Made by a program: the position numbers and the translations under genes. Source: Eukaryota sp. TZLM1-RC (Eukaryota; Metamonada: BaSk clade). From it: a stretch of 64,000 nt of DNA. Below the pieces are notes generated by a model that was not told where the DNA came from, did not search any database, and saw only the letters and a list, made by a program, of their open reading frames with translations. Below, in pieces: positions 1-10,341 of this stretch. Where the stretch lies: NCBI GenBank assembly GCA_040285825.1, contig JAUPSS010000001.1:1488001-1552000 (forward strand). Reading direction: 5' to 3'. The stretch's first letter is position 1. The number at the start of each line of letters is the position of its first letter.

Positions 1-182
1 CGATCACAACACCAATGAAAAGAATAAAACATGCTGTATTCTTGGTTTGAGGTTTGGTGGTCCGATCAACAGTGTGATTGAGCTTTGTGATAAGTGGTTG
101 CTCCAAATCGACTGAAGGGTGTGTTTGCTTCTGGTGTCAGATGCTACTGTTGACATACAAGTATCTCCTGTGGTTTGCTCAT
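1..182 (-). CDS. Partial membrane-protein gene, paralogue of the 49612 and 58704 genes (5' end only)
   Basis: This is the first part of a gene running off the left edge. The start ATG is at 182. Eight codons are followed by a GTATGT donor at 158 and a probable ACAAAG acceptor ending at 83. The continuation is 27 codons in phase 0, encoding a polar stretch rich in Thr and Lys and then the start of a hydrophobic segment (ACFILFIGVVI). The same layout is seen in the duplicated gene at 49612-51320: eight codons beginning MS, GTATGT at the same codon, an intron ending in AAAG, then a positively charged stretch and a membrane segment. Nucleotides around the start and donor are clearly alike in both. 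Function is unknown; the paralogue suggests a single-pass surface protein. The uninterrupted minus-strand frame at 4-243 is probably an artefact of reading through the intron. The join is an inference from this comparison. Confidence 0.5.
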
Positions 183-967
183 GACTGTTGAAGAAAGTGA
201 AAAAATGTGTTTTTGTTTGAAATTTTTGCAATATGAATATCAATAATAATCAAACAACTCGAGACGTCCCCAATATACAAAACTGCAACATGACAATTGG
301 TTTAGGTCAAAACGCAAAATCCAAAAATTACAAGTTACGTTTTTTGACCCTCACGATGTTTTGTTAATTCTCCTCCCAAACAGAAGTGTTAACCTTGAAG
401 ATTCAATATTGTATTTCTGTTGTAATTTACTCAGTTTGTAGTATAATGAATATTCCCCTTTTGTGCTCAAGTTGAGGGAAATACCATATTCCACGTGAAA
501 AATTACATACTGCAATACACCCTATACACCCTCATGTCCCAAGAACATAGTCATAATCAACAGTAAAGTAGGTTTAGAGACAAATAATACTTTTTGATCA
601 GATGCTCGTTGTTAAAGTTTAATTTGACAATTACATCTTGAAGTCGACGAGTTGCTACAGTGACTTCAATGAGCTAAGTCGACTTTGGAATTTATTTATC
701 ATCAATTTCGCCATCAAAACACTGTAGGTTCTTGTGTTCTAAAAACTGGAAACAAACAATTTCTCCTTGTGATTGAGGAAAATGGTTTTGCCATTTTCGT
801 ACAAAGTATTTCGTCCTGTTGTATTTGGACGACAAAGTGAGTCTAACAATATTGGTGATTACTTTCTTTTAGTGTAGTATTTATTGAGAGTTGGGTGCGT
901 AATTTGAAAAAAATTTTCTGAATCAATGATGGAGAACAGTATTTGGAGTATAAAAATTTACAAAAAC
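183..967. other. Intergenic region, no gene recognised
   Basis: AT-rich sequence with no convincing reading frame, RNA gene or repeat. It lies between the 5' end of the membrane-protein paralogue and the 3' end of a non-LTR remnant, so it probably includes the promoter of the former. Confidence 0.5.
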
Positions 968-2830
968 CTACACACTTGACAAAATGAAATTATATCTAAT
1001 AGGATGAAATTCATTGAACCCAAATAAATTAAAAACCAAGTCTGTTTGGAAATCATTCAAATTCAGCATTAGCCTCATCGATATCTTTGTAACTTGCTGT
1101 CTAGCTAAAGCTTCTCTAATTCGATTGAAAAACCGAGGTAATCTATTAATAATGGCCAATTAAAATTCGGAGCGCCATAAAAAATATCAAATCTTTTCAT
1201 TGTTATTTCTTGAACCATTTTTGAAAGTCATTCAAAAAAGTTCCTGCTTTTACTGATAGTCTTCCGTTTAAAGAAAAGGGGAAAATGATAAAAACAAGCA
1301 GTTTATTTCTATCAGCATTAGCTTCTTCGATATCTTTGTCATATTTTCTATGTTTTTTTTGCTTTAAATTCCAGAGCACTTACAGGATTAAGTTTTCTTC
1401 TGTGAACCAAAGTATCGTTTGCAACATTACAGGAGACAGAGTCAACAACAGCTTCAGAGTTATGAATCCAATCACAGTATACATCACCTCTGTCATCAGA
1501 ACCAAAATTATTCAATGATAGTGTTTCCTTCAGCAGGGGCTCTTTGATACACGATATCCTTGCAGTTCGTGCAATATTGAAAACAGTGTCTTTAACAGCA
1601 TCATGAATGAAGAACGATAAGTTATCAATTTAGAGCAATTCAGAGCATGACATAAAGTGAGATGTGGTGAATTCGAACAAATACATTGTTCTTTTGATAA
1701 TAATTGATAAATAGGGATATTCAAGATCGAAGCATGAGTGAAGATCTTGATTTAAAACAGTCGAGCTGCGTATATTATTATAAAGATCAATTTCATACAT
1801 TCCAGTCAATCTTTTCTGTAATGTTCGAAGAGTGTATTTCAAATTTAAAAGATTCTTTTCGGGAATATTACCATTGAATGATTGGGGAAACCATTGACTC
1901 CATTTTTCTACATCAATTTTTGAAATTTCTTCACTTAATGCTAAAACAGTAGAACTTTGCGTTGTCATCAATAAATCTTCCCAAGCTGCAAATCTTTCAG
2001 AAAACTCTACAATTGCATTTCCGCATCCACCAATAAAAGCACACGAGGTAAGAAATGAAGCCTTCGTCCACCCTAAACCACCATAATGTGGACTAAGACA
2101 AGCATGGTCTGGAATTTGGAACATTTTACATCCCAACAATTGTGACAACACTTTTGCACGTAACTCATTAAACTTCTGAGCCAAAGGTCTAGTGACGAGA
2201 GAATTTGTAGATCGAAATATATGATTAAAATTGGAACTAAAACTCAGTCTATTAATGGTAAATTTGAAATGTATCTGTATATCTAAATTCATCATTTGGT
2301 CAATTGTTTCGAAAATAAGTCTAATTTTTCAACCAATTCATTGGTAATTTCATCATGATTTCCTAAAGACGAACCCAAATTAAGAATAGCATCAGTTGAA
2401 TATAATTAGTCTTGAATACGTATTTAAGTAGGTGAAGATGAAGGCCAAAGTTGTTTAATTCTGTACAACGTACAGTTGCTTCTCAGACAATCTTTAAATC
2501 ACCTATAAGAACAACATCCTATGTATATGCAACCATTTTTAGCGAAGGAAACATCTTTTGAATTTGTAATAAAATAGGACGAATGGCCAAACAAAACAAG
2601 AGAGGTCATAAAGGATCTCCTTGCTTTACACCACTTAATGATTTCAAAATGGAATCACCAAAATGCAAATCCGAATTTGTGCAATATAGTGTTTGAAAAT
2701 AGGGCATTATATCTGGCAAATAAAGTAACAAAGCACCGTGAATACTGCACGACTAATTGAATTGAATGCATTGCAGATCTATTGAGTTGTTGTTGATGAA
2801 ACAATGAAAGGAACAGTCTCCATCACATAA
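968..2830 (-). mobile_element. Family D RLE-type non-LTR retrotransposon remnant
   Basis: Read on the minus strand, this holds a decayed reverse transcriptase palm near 2400-2660, with recognisable GVKQGDPL and PLLFCLAI blocks broken by stops. A long C-terminal stretch (2295-1630) and the end of a restriction-like endonuclease (RLE) domain (about 1630-1100) follow, closing on the NRLPRFFNRIREA motif. The same C-terminal protein is much better preserved at 45559-46305. Multiple stops and frameshifts make it a pseudogene. The 5' part of the element, with the zinc knuckle and RT N-terminus, is missing, as expected for 5'-truncated target-primed insertions. Confidence 0.8.
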
Positions 2831-3015
2831 TGCAACTCCATTTTTTCTATCTTGACAAAATCAAAAAAAATAGATAACAATAAAAAAATATAGATTAAAA
2901 AAATTTAATAAAATATGCAAAAACTAACACTTCAACAAAAAATCAGAATTTTCAATGAGGTATTGAAACAAATATTTACAATTTCATATCCAAAAAATAA
3001 AAATATCTAAATCAA

Positions 3016-6000
3016 CTACAGCGTCGCGCTCCAACCAATGTACAATTCACACAAATTATCACTACTCATTGCTTCTCTAAATAACAATTCTACTTGTGAC
3101 CGTACATCTAACTGCTGTTCTGGATCAAAATCAGAACCATTCAGTTTTGCATTAACCCTTTCTACCGCATTCACGGCAGTCTGATTTGGCAAAACTTTGG
3201 CTACTGCTGGTACATCACCAACTTCATTCTTTTCGTTAAAATGAGATTTCCAAGTAACTAGGGGATCATGAACAAAGGCTTCAAGCATTGCCATAAGAGA
3301 GTCTCTGTTGTCCCGAAGTAGAGATAATGTGTTTTCACAAGTGATTCTGAAACTACCCTCAATACCAGTAATTTCAAGTGCTTTAACCATCATTCTGGTC
3401 AATCTAAACGGCACAGTTTCGGGAAATTGTTCACGATGCATTGCCGCTTCAAAACAGTCGCCATGATCAATGTGGAAAACCTTACCACTCAGTCTGTGGA
3501 CCATCATATTTGACGGATGACGATCACCAAGACCTAAAAGGTACCCAACCATTGAAATGACAGCAAGAGAACGTGTAAAAAGAGCACGATGCTCAACCCA
3601 AGCTTCAGCAGAACGTGACTTCAACCAGAATAGTTTAGCAAATACTTCATCTGGAGTCGTATTCAAAACTTTTTCAAAAATAGCACGTTTATGCATATGA
3701 CGTAGAAAAGCGTATTGGTTATTAGACAATTTCGTTATAATCTCCGTATCATCAGTTCGTTCACCACTGTGAGACTCACGAAAAGACTTGTATAATTGCC
3801 TCAATGTATCTGATTTAGGTACCCACCCAAAGAGACCAGACTTGGGTGAGAGTGGAATGACATTGTAACGTTCAATGGACAGGTCATGACGAACTGACAT
3901 ATTTTTCGATTTTTCAATGGCTGGACCATACTTCGCTTGAAACATTAATGAATTAATCAGCCCATAAAGCTGCATGACCCTCTCATCTTGTCTTAAATCT
4001 TCTCTTCCTTTAAGCAAATACAAATACTTATTACCATCACTACCTGTAATGGTAAGCTTTCTCGGCCGTTGCTTTGAGCTGAAAACAGACAGACGATGGT
4101 GAAATGAAGAAATTGTTACACTTTTTTTGCCGGGTGAGTACCCTCCTGGTATCGGCAATGAAAGATCTTTACATGTAAGCAAAACTGGACAAGCATAGTC
4201 TAGTTCAACAAAAACATATGATTTGATCCTTTCATTTAATTTCTGCTGAACCGAGTCAAAATACCTCATTGATTCATTCAACAGCTGTTGGTTGACATGG
4301 CCTGCCCATACAGATGTCATAAAGCTATCATAGCAGCGCCAACCCGAAACCAAGTCTGGTTTGTGTGCAGCATTAAACATTACTTCGTGGGGGACATTGG
4401 ATTCTTTTTGCAGATCAACCATTAGTGGACGAAGATAGGAATGAATTTCCTCGAATTTTTGTTGGTGAAAAAGGCCAGCAATGTGATTCAATGCTGAAAT
4501 CCAGTGTTCTATTCGTAAAACTGATAACTTAATGAGCGAGCTTGCCACAAGTTTAGCTTGAGTTACCAACTCTTTATGCTTGTCTTCCTGTTCCATTTGT
4601 TTTAATAAATTGATGGCAGCATTGGATTCAGATGTATTGGAGGCAACAGTGAGTGGATAGATCAAGGCTTCTGGATGTAGTCTAGATATGTAGGCCAAAA
4701 TTTCACTAAGAACCGAGTTCACCTGATGTCTTGTGGTTTCATTGGTAGTAGTTGATGACAATCTGGCAATCAACTGTGGTAAAACAAGCAACCAGACTTG
4801 AGAGGAGATAATTGGAAGAAAAGAATTGACCATGGTTTGCACACTTCTTAAATATTCGGAGACATCACCCTCCATTTCAGCAACAATAAACCAAACTTGT
4901 AAGAAACGAAGAGCATCTTGTAACGAATGGCGGGTGTTATCGTCACCTTTGCATGCCATTGAGGTTAAGAATGCCCTTACTGCTGTATCTAAAAGACGCA
5001 AATCAGAATATCTTTTGACAGCTCTTCCCGCCAGCATTCCAACTACATGCCATGCGTGTTGCCACGTGGCATCTAGTGATGTAGCTTGAAGAGCAGTTTC
5101 TACTGCATGGTTACGGTACGAAAGGTCCTTATCTCCATGAACGAGATGTGTCCATTCTGATGACTTTACTAATGCCCGTGACTGAAGCTTGAAGGAGAGG
5201 GAGGTGCTCCTGGATGATAAAAAGTGTTCTAATTGAGACAGAGATTCTTCACATTCTCCCTTTGCAAACAATAATTTTAATTTACTGAAATAAGTGGAAT
5301 CTTTTACTACTTGTACATGAGCCAAATAGCTAAGAGAGAGAGCATCAGTTGCTAATTCATTATTTAATAAATACTCGAGTTTTCTGCAGCTGTTTTCCAA
5401 CTTCAGCAAGAATTTTTCCGCCAAAAGATGTTTATGGCGCCCAACGCATAATGATACAAATTTAAGAATCAAATGGTAATGATCAACAGGCTCTAGTACA
5501 GTTCCATGTAAAATGAGGTGGGATAACCAAGTATCTGGGTCGGGACGTGTTCCCAAGACCCTATTACTCCACAATTGAGTAAGCCTAGACAATTGCTTTC
5601 CAAAAGGACTAAATGAAGAAATTAATTGAGGTGATTTGTCTAGCTTGTTAAAGAAAACAGTAGGTATTTCCTTATTGCGTGGTCTTGAAGTAATAAAGTC
5701 CTCGGCATTAGTACGCTTTAACAACTGCAAAACTTCCTCAACTTCAGTAAATTGCTGGGCAAGTGTAAAATAGGGATACATTCTGTCGCTAGAATCGGTG
5801 GAAATCGTGCGCAACGCAGAGTCAAGCTGGGTGCGACCAGTGTTGATCAAATTTTCGACAGCTGGGTAATCTTTATGAATAAGGCTCACTGTAGATTTCC
5901 AAATCAAATTTTGGGTATGTTCAGTAGGGATCATTTCAGAATAAATTTTTAAATTTTTAGTCTGATCAAGACTCAGAGCCGCTTGTAACGCCAATGAAGC

Positions 6001-9000
6001 CAATTCAGCCCGATCGATCGGAGTTCTAATTACTTCAGAATTGTCCCATAAACTAGTGGCAAAATCGCTTAGTTTATCCCAATCACCAAGTCCTTGTAAA
6101 CAACGTAACCTACCCAACTCCAAATCAGCAAGTTTTTTCAACTCAACTAACGAATTTTCATTAATATTAGGAGATAATTCATCAATTAAAGCAGTATATT
6201 CGCTCACTGCTTTAGAAAACTTACCTTGCATTTCAAGAGATAAACAACTACCTTCAAGCAAAGAGACAAAGTCGAATTGGTTGATTTTGCAATACATTAT
6301 TACCCCCTCCACTGCTTCTGATTTGCCTAAATCTGTCAAAATAAAGATTAATTCCTGAGCTGTTTCTAGTGTTGGATTGGTCAAAAAACGAGATTCCAAA
6401 AATTTCAAAGCTTTTGTTGGAACATTCAACCTAATTGATAGATCTTTGATTAACTCTGGAGGGATATTTACAATTTCTTCTTCAAACTCCATATACTCAA
6501 ATAACCTTAAACACGATAACAAAACAAAACTACTACTACTGGGTGAATTAATGAAAAACTTTAAAAAATCAACAACACGACCTCGACTCTTTTCATCTAA
6601 ATGTTTCCATTGTGTTGCAAAAGCTGGCTGGAAAAGTTCGTGAACTAACCGTGGACAAACATGAATCAAGCCAATGCAACCCAGCAAAACACCATTTGGA
6701 TTGCCTTCTAGAAAAGTACGACAAAAGACAGTCCAAGCGTAGGAGTTTTGGGATTCTGACAGTAATTTTGAAGAGATACAATTTTCAATGTTGCGGAAAT
6801 CTGGCAATGGCCGGTTATGATCACTCAGGGCTAAGCCCATTGAAGTAAGTTCTGGCTGGGGGGTTTTTACCTCATCGATGGAGGTCAGTTGATTAGTCAA
6901 GATTGCCTTGATTGTCTTTGTTAAAATAGCTTTATTATTAGATGCTGGAAGATTGGAAATATACAATTTAGCCATTGAAACGTACGGAATGAATAATTCT
7001 GTAATACGATAGGCGCAACAAGCCAACGTAAATAAAGCAATGTCTTTTGTATAATTAGAGGTTAGAGGTGATGAAATCGTCCTAAACAATGAATGAATAA
7101 TTCTTATAGCAAAAGGGGAAATATTCAAACACGAACAAAACCTACCAAGTGTTTCCAGAGCCTGGTTTTTGATTAGAATTGGTACATTAGAATTGGGTTC
7201 GTATAACAATGCCAAAGCAGAGAAAATTTCACAACATAATTCAAACTGGCGATGTGCGATAATGGCTAAGGTTTTCAGTACGTGGGACACTGCATCAACA
7301 TATAAGGGGGAAGGGTCTGATGTAGAAACTTCTTTAAAGAATGAAATCCATTTGATTATAATTGGAGCAAAATGAAATTGTAAATCATCAGCAAGGAATT
7401 GGGACAAAGTTTCTATTAATAAACTTATTTTGGCAAATAATACCACTTTCCAGCATTTCGTGATTAATTCGAGTAACTTTCCTATATATGGCCTAATATG
7501 TTCCTTAACAACAGCAACGAGGTTTATCGTGCAATTCAACAATAAATGTAGCAACTCGGTATCATTAGGCGGAATAATTTCCAGAGCACTGAAAATAGGA
7601 TCAAAGAACCACGGAAGAAAGTGCACCGAATTACCTTGGTGATACCTCCAAATATTGGTCAGCGATAAAAAACACTGTTTGAAAAATGAGAGATTTGATG
7701 AGTCTAACAACAATGAAAGAACGTGGTACATTACAAATCCAGTAATAGAAATATCTTTGTTATTAGTGAAAATTGCATATTGATCACCTTCAAGACCATC
7801 TACTGCTTGTTTTAGCATTTCCAAGGTTACTGTAGCACCTTCAATTGGAATGGGTGGGTTGTCGAAAGATAATAGGACCGAGACATCCGATTCGGTGCTA
7901 TTTGATTGATGAAGGTCTAAATGGCGAATTAAATATGGATCAACCGCACCCATCGCACCCAGCGCACGATAACATTCTAGTCTGGCCTCTTTATTTGGTT
8001 CACTTGTTAATGTTGTTTCAAAGAAATCTAATAAATTAGGAAAAGCAAAATATGGCTCAATCACTAACACTGATGACTGAGCCACACAAGTAATTAATCT
8101 CAATGCGGATTTTTTTAAATCAGGTCTTTGTGCAGTCATTGCTATAACCACAGCAATCTTTAATAACGACTTATGATGCCCATGGCTAGGCTTAGTGTTA
8201 GGGTTAGGTTTAGGGTTAGGATTTGATTCCCAGATGATAGGATCTGCGCATAGTACAATTTCACACAGAGTTTCCACCATATCGACAGTTGGGACAGAAG
8301 ATGTGATTTTGTTAAACTTGCTGTCTTTTAACCAAGGATATATTTCGTTGAAATTTAATTCAGACTCGGGCGATAAAATTGAATGAAATTGATTAATAAA
8401 GACTCTGATAAGCATCGAAACATGTTGCTTGATGAAGGGAGCAGCACATTTAACAAATGTTCCCAACAATGCTGGGATAGAATCACCCACATTCTTAGGG
8501 TTAGGGTTAGTTAGGGTTGTGGAAAATGGATCACTGAATTCATAACGAAATATCAAGTGTTCAAGCAAGGAAATTAGATAAGAGCCAGCAATGCTTGGAC
8601 TTATCTTAGCAATTTTAGAAACAAAACAGATTGCTTCTTTTCTAATCTCAGTATCTTCGTCATACAATGCCTGCACCAATACTAAAATTAAATCATCCTG
8701 TACAAACCAAGGTTCAATAATACGTGTATTATTGAGCTGTTGAAGGATCATTAATCTGATATGATTGTCTGGTTCAGATACAGCAAATGAAATTAAAGCA
8801 ATCAAAATATTATGAATTTTGAGCGAGTTTTCTGACCCACTCACTGATTGACAATGCTCTAAATTGTAACTCAGTTGGTGTAGGGCTGCGAGCGAAGCTT
8901 GGAATCTAATTCTACAATCTTGATTGGACAAGAAATTAATTATATAATTAAGAATGAAATCGAAAACTGGTAATGAAGGGGTTCCAAAACAAGACAAAAT

Positions 9001-10341
9001 TTTCAAAGTTTTAAATACATCAGAATTTGATTGATTATTTGATCGGCTGTTTTTCAATGATTGAGCAGCTTTTTTTAAGATTGAATCCTGAATAAGAGTC
9101 AAGTCCCCAAGATTATTAACCACAGATTGAACACATTTGATATGCTCATTACCCAACGAAACAGCAAGATTAATGCAATCAAACAAAATAGGGTTAGGGT
9201 TAGGGTTAGATTCGTTTAGGAATAGTTTAACAGTGTCCTGGGGAGAAACTTTAGAAAGAAGTGACAACAATTCAAAACAGTCTAGCAGAGTTGATGAATG
9301 GCTGGTAGCATCATTAAACTTTTTCGTCTTTATTTGCTGTAATTTACTAATAATGTCAGAAAAAATAATATCAAAGTGCTCAGGTTTCAAGGCAGGAGAG
9401 CCAAGTGAAGCTACTAAATTAGAAACAAGTTCCACCAAACTTGATAATAAATGATTGGGATGTTTAGATTTAAGCCATATAATGGTGGGCTCCAGCAAAT
9501 TTTGTGAAAATGACAAGGAATATACGGACGCTAGTAAATTCAAAATTGGCAACAAATGCTCTCTTCTAATCGGATTTTGCAAGTTTTCAAGACAACTCTT
9601 GAGGACATCTATAATTACAGGTAAATGCGTTAAAGTCTTGTAATATTTGAATTCAATAGAAAGTAATAATGCTAGTAATACTCTATATCGCCTAAATTGA
9701 TTTAGAGGTACAGGATTGCAGGCCAAAATTTTAATCAATTCCGAGTAGAAAAAATCATGTTTTGATTGGGGTGTGTGGTCGAGTAGAACTCTAATTCCTA
9801 TAACCAGAGTATTCAGCTCAGTTTCGTTATTGGTTTTAAAGTATATGGAGACTAACTTATCCAAAAGGGAAAGTGATTGTGATTCTGATAGAAGAGAGGG
9901 GAGGTTGTTGCCTATAGCTGAGATAAAGTGAGCTACATTGGTAACATAGTAAGGTGTTGGTACTTCCAACCATTCTGCACAGCGTTCGAGAATCTTGCCA
10001 CATGAACGGACATCAGATACACGGCCGCGTTGGGCGATAAAGACGAAACAGTCAATGATGGTTTGAAGGACGATATGGTCTTTGTGGGGGAGGATACGGT
10101 AGAAGAGCGTGACTGCGGTATTAAAGTGGAGAAAGGAAGTGGGAAGGAGTGCACGGAGAAGACGAGAAAGGACAAGGTGGTTGTGGAGATTTTGGTTGAT
10201 GACTGTAGTAACGTCGTTGACAGTGATTGTATCAGCAGATGAACGAAGTCTGTTACGGAGATCTTCTTCAACTTGTAAGGATGTGGTAGTATCAGCGTTT
10301 TTGAGATCATCTAGTATGTTCTTCCACTCATTTGCAAGCAT
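3016..10341 (-). CDS. TOR: TOR-like phosphatidylinositol 3-kinase-related protein kinase
   Basis: A 2441-residue single-exon protein of normal TOR size. TOR is the Ser/Thr kinase core of the TORC1/TORC2 growth-control complexes. HEAT-type helical repeats fill roughly residues 1-1250, a FAT region runs about 1250-1900, a divergent FRB-like region about 1935-2035, the kinase about 2080-2340, and FATC lies at the end. Diagnostic blocks are SSKQRPRKLT, LLKGREDLRQDERVMQL (ATP-site Lys near 2103), GLGDRHPSN (catalytic Asp near 2270) and a FATC ending NLCELYIGW. Oddities: the metal-binding motif, normally DFG in TOR, reads DHG near residue 2293. The last residues are SATL rather than the usual CPFW. 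The FRB lacks the conserved Trp equivalent to human W2101. Three loops (near residues 381, 613 and 713) are Asn-Pro repeats encoded by telomere-like hexamers. The Met at 10341 is the first in frame. It could be a diverged TOR paralogue, but the HEAT-FAT-kinase-FATC identity is firm. Confidence 0.93.
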   Translation of the reverse strand: MLANEWKNILDDLKNADTTTSLQVEEDLRNRLRSSADTITVNDVTTVINQNLHNHLVLSRLLRALLPTSFLHFNTAVTLFYRILPHKDHIVLQTIIDCFVFIAQRGRVSDVRSCGKILERCAEWLEVPTPYYVTNVAHFISAIGNNLPSLLSESQSLSLLDKLVSIYFKTNNETELNTLVIGIRVLLDHTPQSKHDFFYSELIKILACNPVPLNQFRRYRVLLALLLSIEFKYYKTLTHLPVIIDVLKSCLENLQNPIRREHLLPILNLLASVYSLSFSQNLLEPTIIWLKSKHPNHLLSSLVELVSNLVASLGSPALKPEHFDIIFSDIISKLQQIKTKKFNDATSHSSTLLDCFELLSLLSKVSPQDTVKLFLNESNPNPNPILFDCINLAVSLGNEHIKCVQSVVNNLGDLTLIQDSILKKAAQSLKNSRSNNQSNSDVFKTLKILSCFGTPSLPVFDFILNYIINFLSNQDCRIRFQASLAALHQLSYNLEHCQSVSGSENSLKIHNILIALISFAVSEPDNHIRLMILQQLNNTRIIEPWFVQDDLILVLVQALYDEDTEIRKEAICFVSKIAKISPSIAGSYLISLLEHLIFRYEFSDPFSTTLTNPNPKNVGDSIPALLGTFVKCAAPFIKQHVSMLIRVFINQFHSILSPESELNFNEIYPWLKDSKFNKITSSVPTVDMVETLCEIVLCADPIIWESNPNPKPNPNTKPSHGHHKSLLKIAVVIAMTAQRPDLKKSALRLITCVAQSSVLVIEPYFAFPNLLDFFETTLTSEPNKEARLECYRALGAMGAVDPYLIRHLDLHQSNSTESDVSVLLSFDNPPIPIEGATVTLEMLKQAVDGLEGDQYAIFTNNKDISITGFVMYHVLSLLLDSSNLSFFKQCFLSLTNIWRYHQGNSVHFLPWFFDPIFSALEIIPPNDTELLHLLLNCTINLVAVVKEHIRPYIGKLLELITKCWKVVLFAKISLLIETLSQFLADDLQFHFAPIIIKWISFFKEVSTSDPSPLYVDAVSHVLKTLAIIAHRQFELCCEIFSALALLYEPNSNVPILIKNQALETLGRFCSCLNISPFAIRIIHSLFRTISSPLTSNYTKDIALFTLACCAYRITELFIPYVSMAKLYISNLPASNNKAILTKTIKAILTNQLTSIDEVKTPQPELTSMGLALSDHNRPLPDFRNIENCISSKLLSESQNSYAWTVFCRTFLEGNPNGVLLGCIGLIHVCPRLVHELFQPAFATQWKHLDEKSRGRVVDFLKFFINSPSSSSFVLLSCLRLFEYMEFEEEIVNIPPELIKDLSIRLNVPTKALKFLESRFLTNPTLETAQELIFILTDLGKSEAVEGVIMYCKINQFDFVSLLEGSCLSLEMQGKFSKAVSEYTALIDELSPNINENSLVELKKLADLELGRLRCLQGLGDWDKLSDFATSLWDNSEVIRTPIDRAELASLALQAALSLDQTKNLKIYSEMIPTEHTQNLIWKSTVSLIHKDYPAVENLINTGRTQLDSALRTISTDSSDRMYPYFTLAQQFTEVEEVLQLLKRTNAEDFITSRPRNKEIPTVFFNKLDKSPQLISSFSPFGKQLSRLTQLWSNRVLGTRPDPDTWLSHLILHGTVLEPVDHYHLILKFVSLCVGRHKHLLAEKFLLKLENSCRKLEYLLNNELATDALSLSYLAHVQVVKDSTYFSKLKLLFAKGECEESLSQLEHFLSSRSTSLSFKLQSRALVKSSEWTHLVHGDKDLSYRNHAVETALQATSLDATWQHAWHVVGMLAGRAVKRYSDLRLLDTAVRAFLTSMACKGDDNTRHSLQDALRFLQVWFIVAEMEGDVSEYLRSVQTMVNSFLPIISSQVWLLVLPQLIARLSSTTTNETTRHQVNSVLSEILAYISRLHPEALIYPLTVASNTSESNAAINLLKQMEQEDKHKELVTQAKLVASSLIKLSVLRIEHWISALNHIAGLFHQQKFEEIHSYLRPLMVDLQKESNVPHEVMFNAAHKPDLVSGWRCYDSFMTSVWAGHVNQQLLNESMRYFDSVQQKLNERIKSYVFVELDYACPVLLTCKDLSLPIPGGYSPGKKSVTISSFHHRLSVFSSKQRPRKLTITGSDGNKYLYLLKGREDLRQDERVMQLYGLINSLMFQAKYGPAIEKSKNMSVRHDLSIERYNVIPLSPKSGLFGWVPKSDTLRQLYKSFRESHSGERTDDTEIITKLSNNQYAFLRHMHKRAIFEKVLNTTPDEVFAKLFWLKSRSAEAWVEHRALFTRSLAVISMVGYLLGLGDRHPSNMMVHRLSGKVFHIDHGDCFEAAMHREQFPETVPFRLTRMMVKALEITGIEGSFRITCENTLSLLRDNRDSLMAMLEAFVHDPLVTWKSHFNEKNEVGDVPAVAKVLPNQTAVNAVERVNAKLNGSDFDPEQQLDVRSQVELLFREAMSSDNLCELYIGWSATL
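8192..8221 (+). repeat. Interstitial telomere-like (TTAGGG)n repeat inside TOR
   Basis: Degenerate TTAGGG units on the plus strand (with TTAGTG and TTTAGGG variants) lie within the TOR coding region. On the coding strand they specify an Asn-Pro/Lys-Pro rich loop near residue 713. Confidence 0.85.
8495..8518 (+). repeat. Interstitial telomere-like (TTAGGG)n repeat inside TOR
   Basis: Two perfect TTAGGG units, a TTAG phase slip and a further unit. On the coding strand they encode Leu-Thr followed by Asn-Pro-Asn-Pro near residue 613. Confidence 0.85.
9189..9210 (+). repeat. Interstitial telomere-like (TTAGGG)n repeat inside TOR
   Basis: Three uninterrupted units on the plus strand. The coding strand gives Asn-Pro-Asn-Pro-Asn-Pro near residue 381. 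Confidence 0.9.

Noticed and set aside
4-243. 79-codon minus-strand ORF at the window start
   Set aside because: It reads through the GTATGT donor of the membrane-protein paralogue; the spliced reading gives a membrane segment in a different phase.
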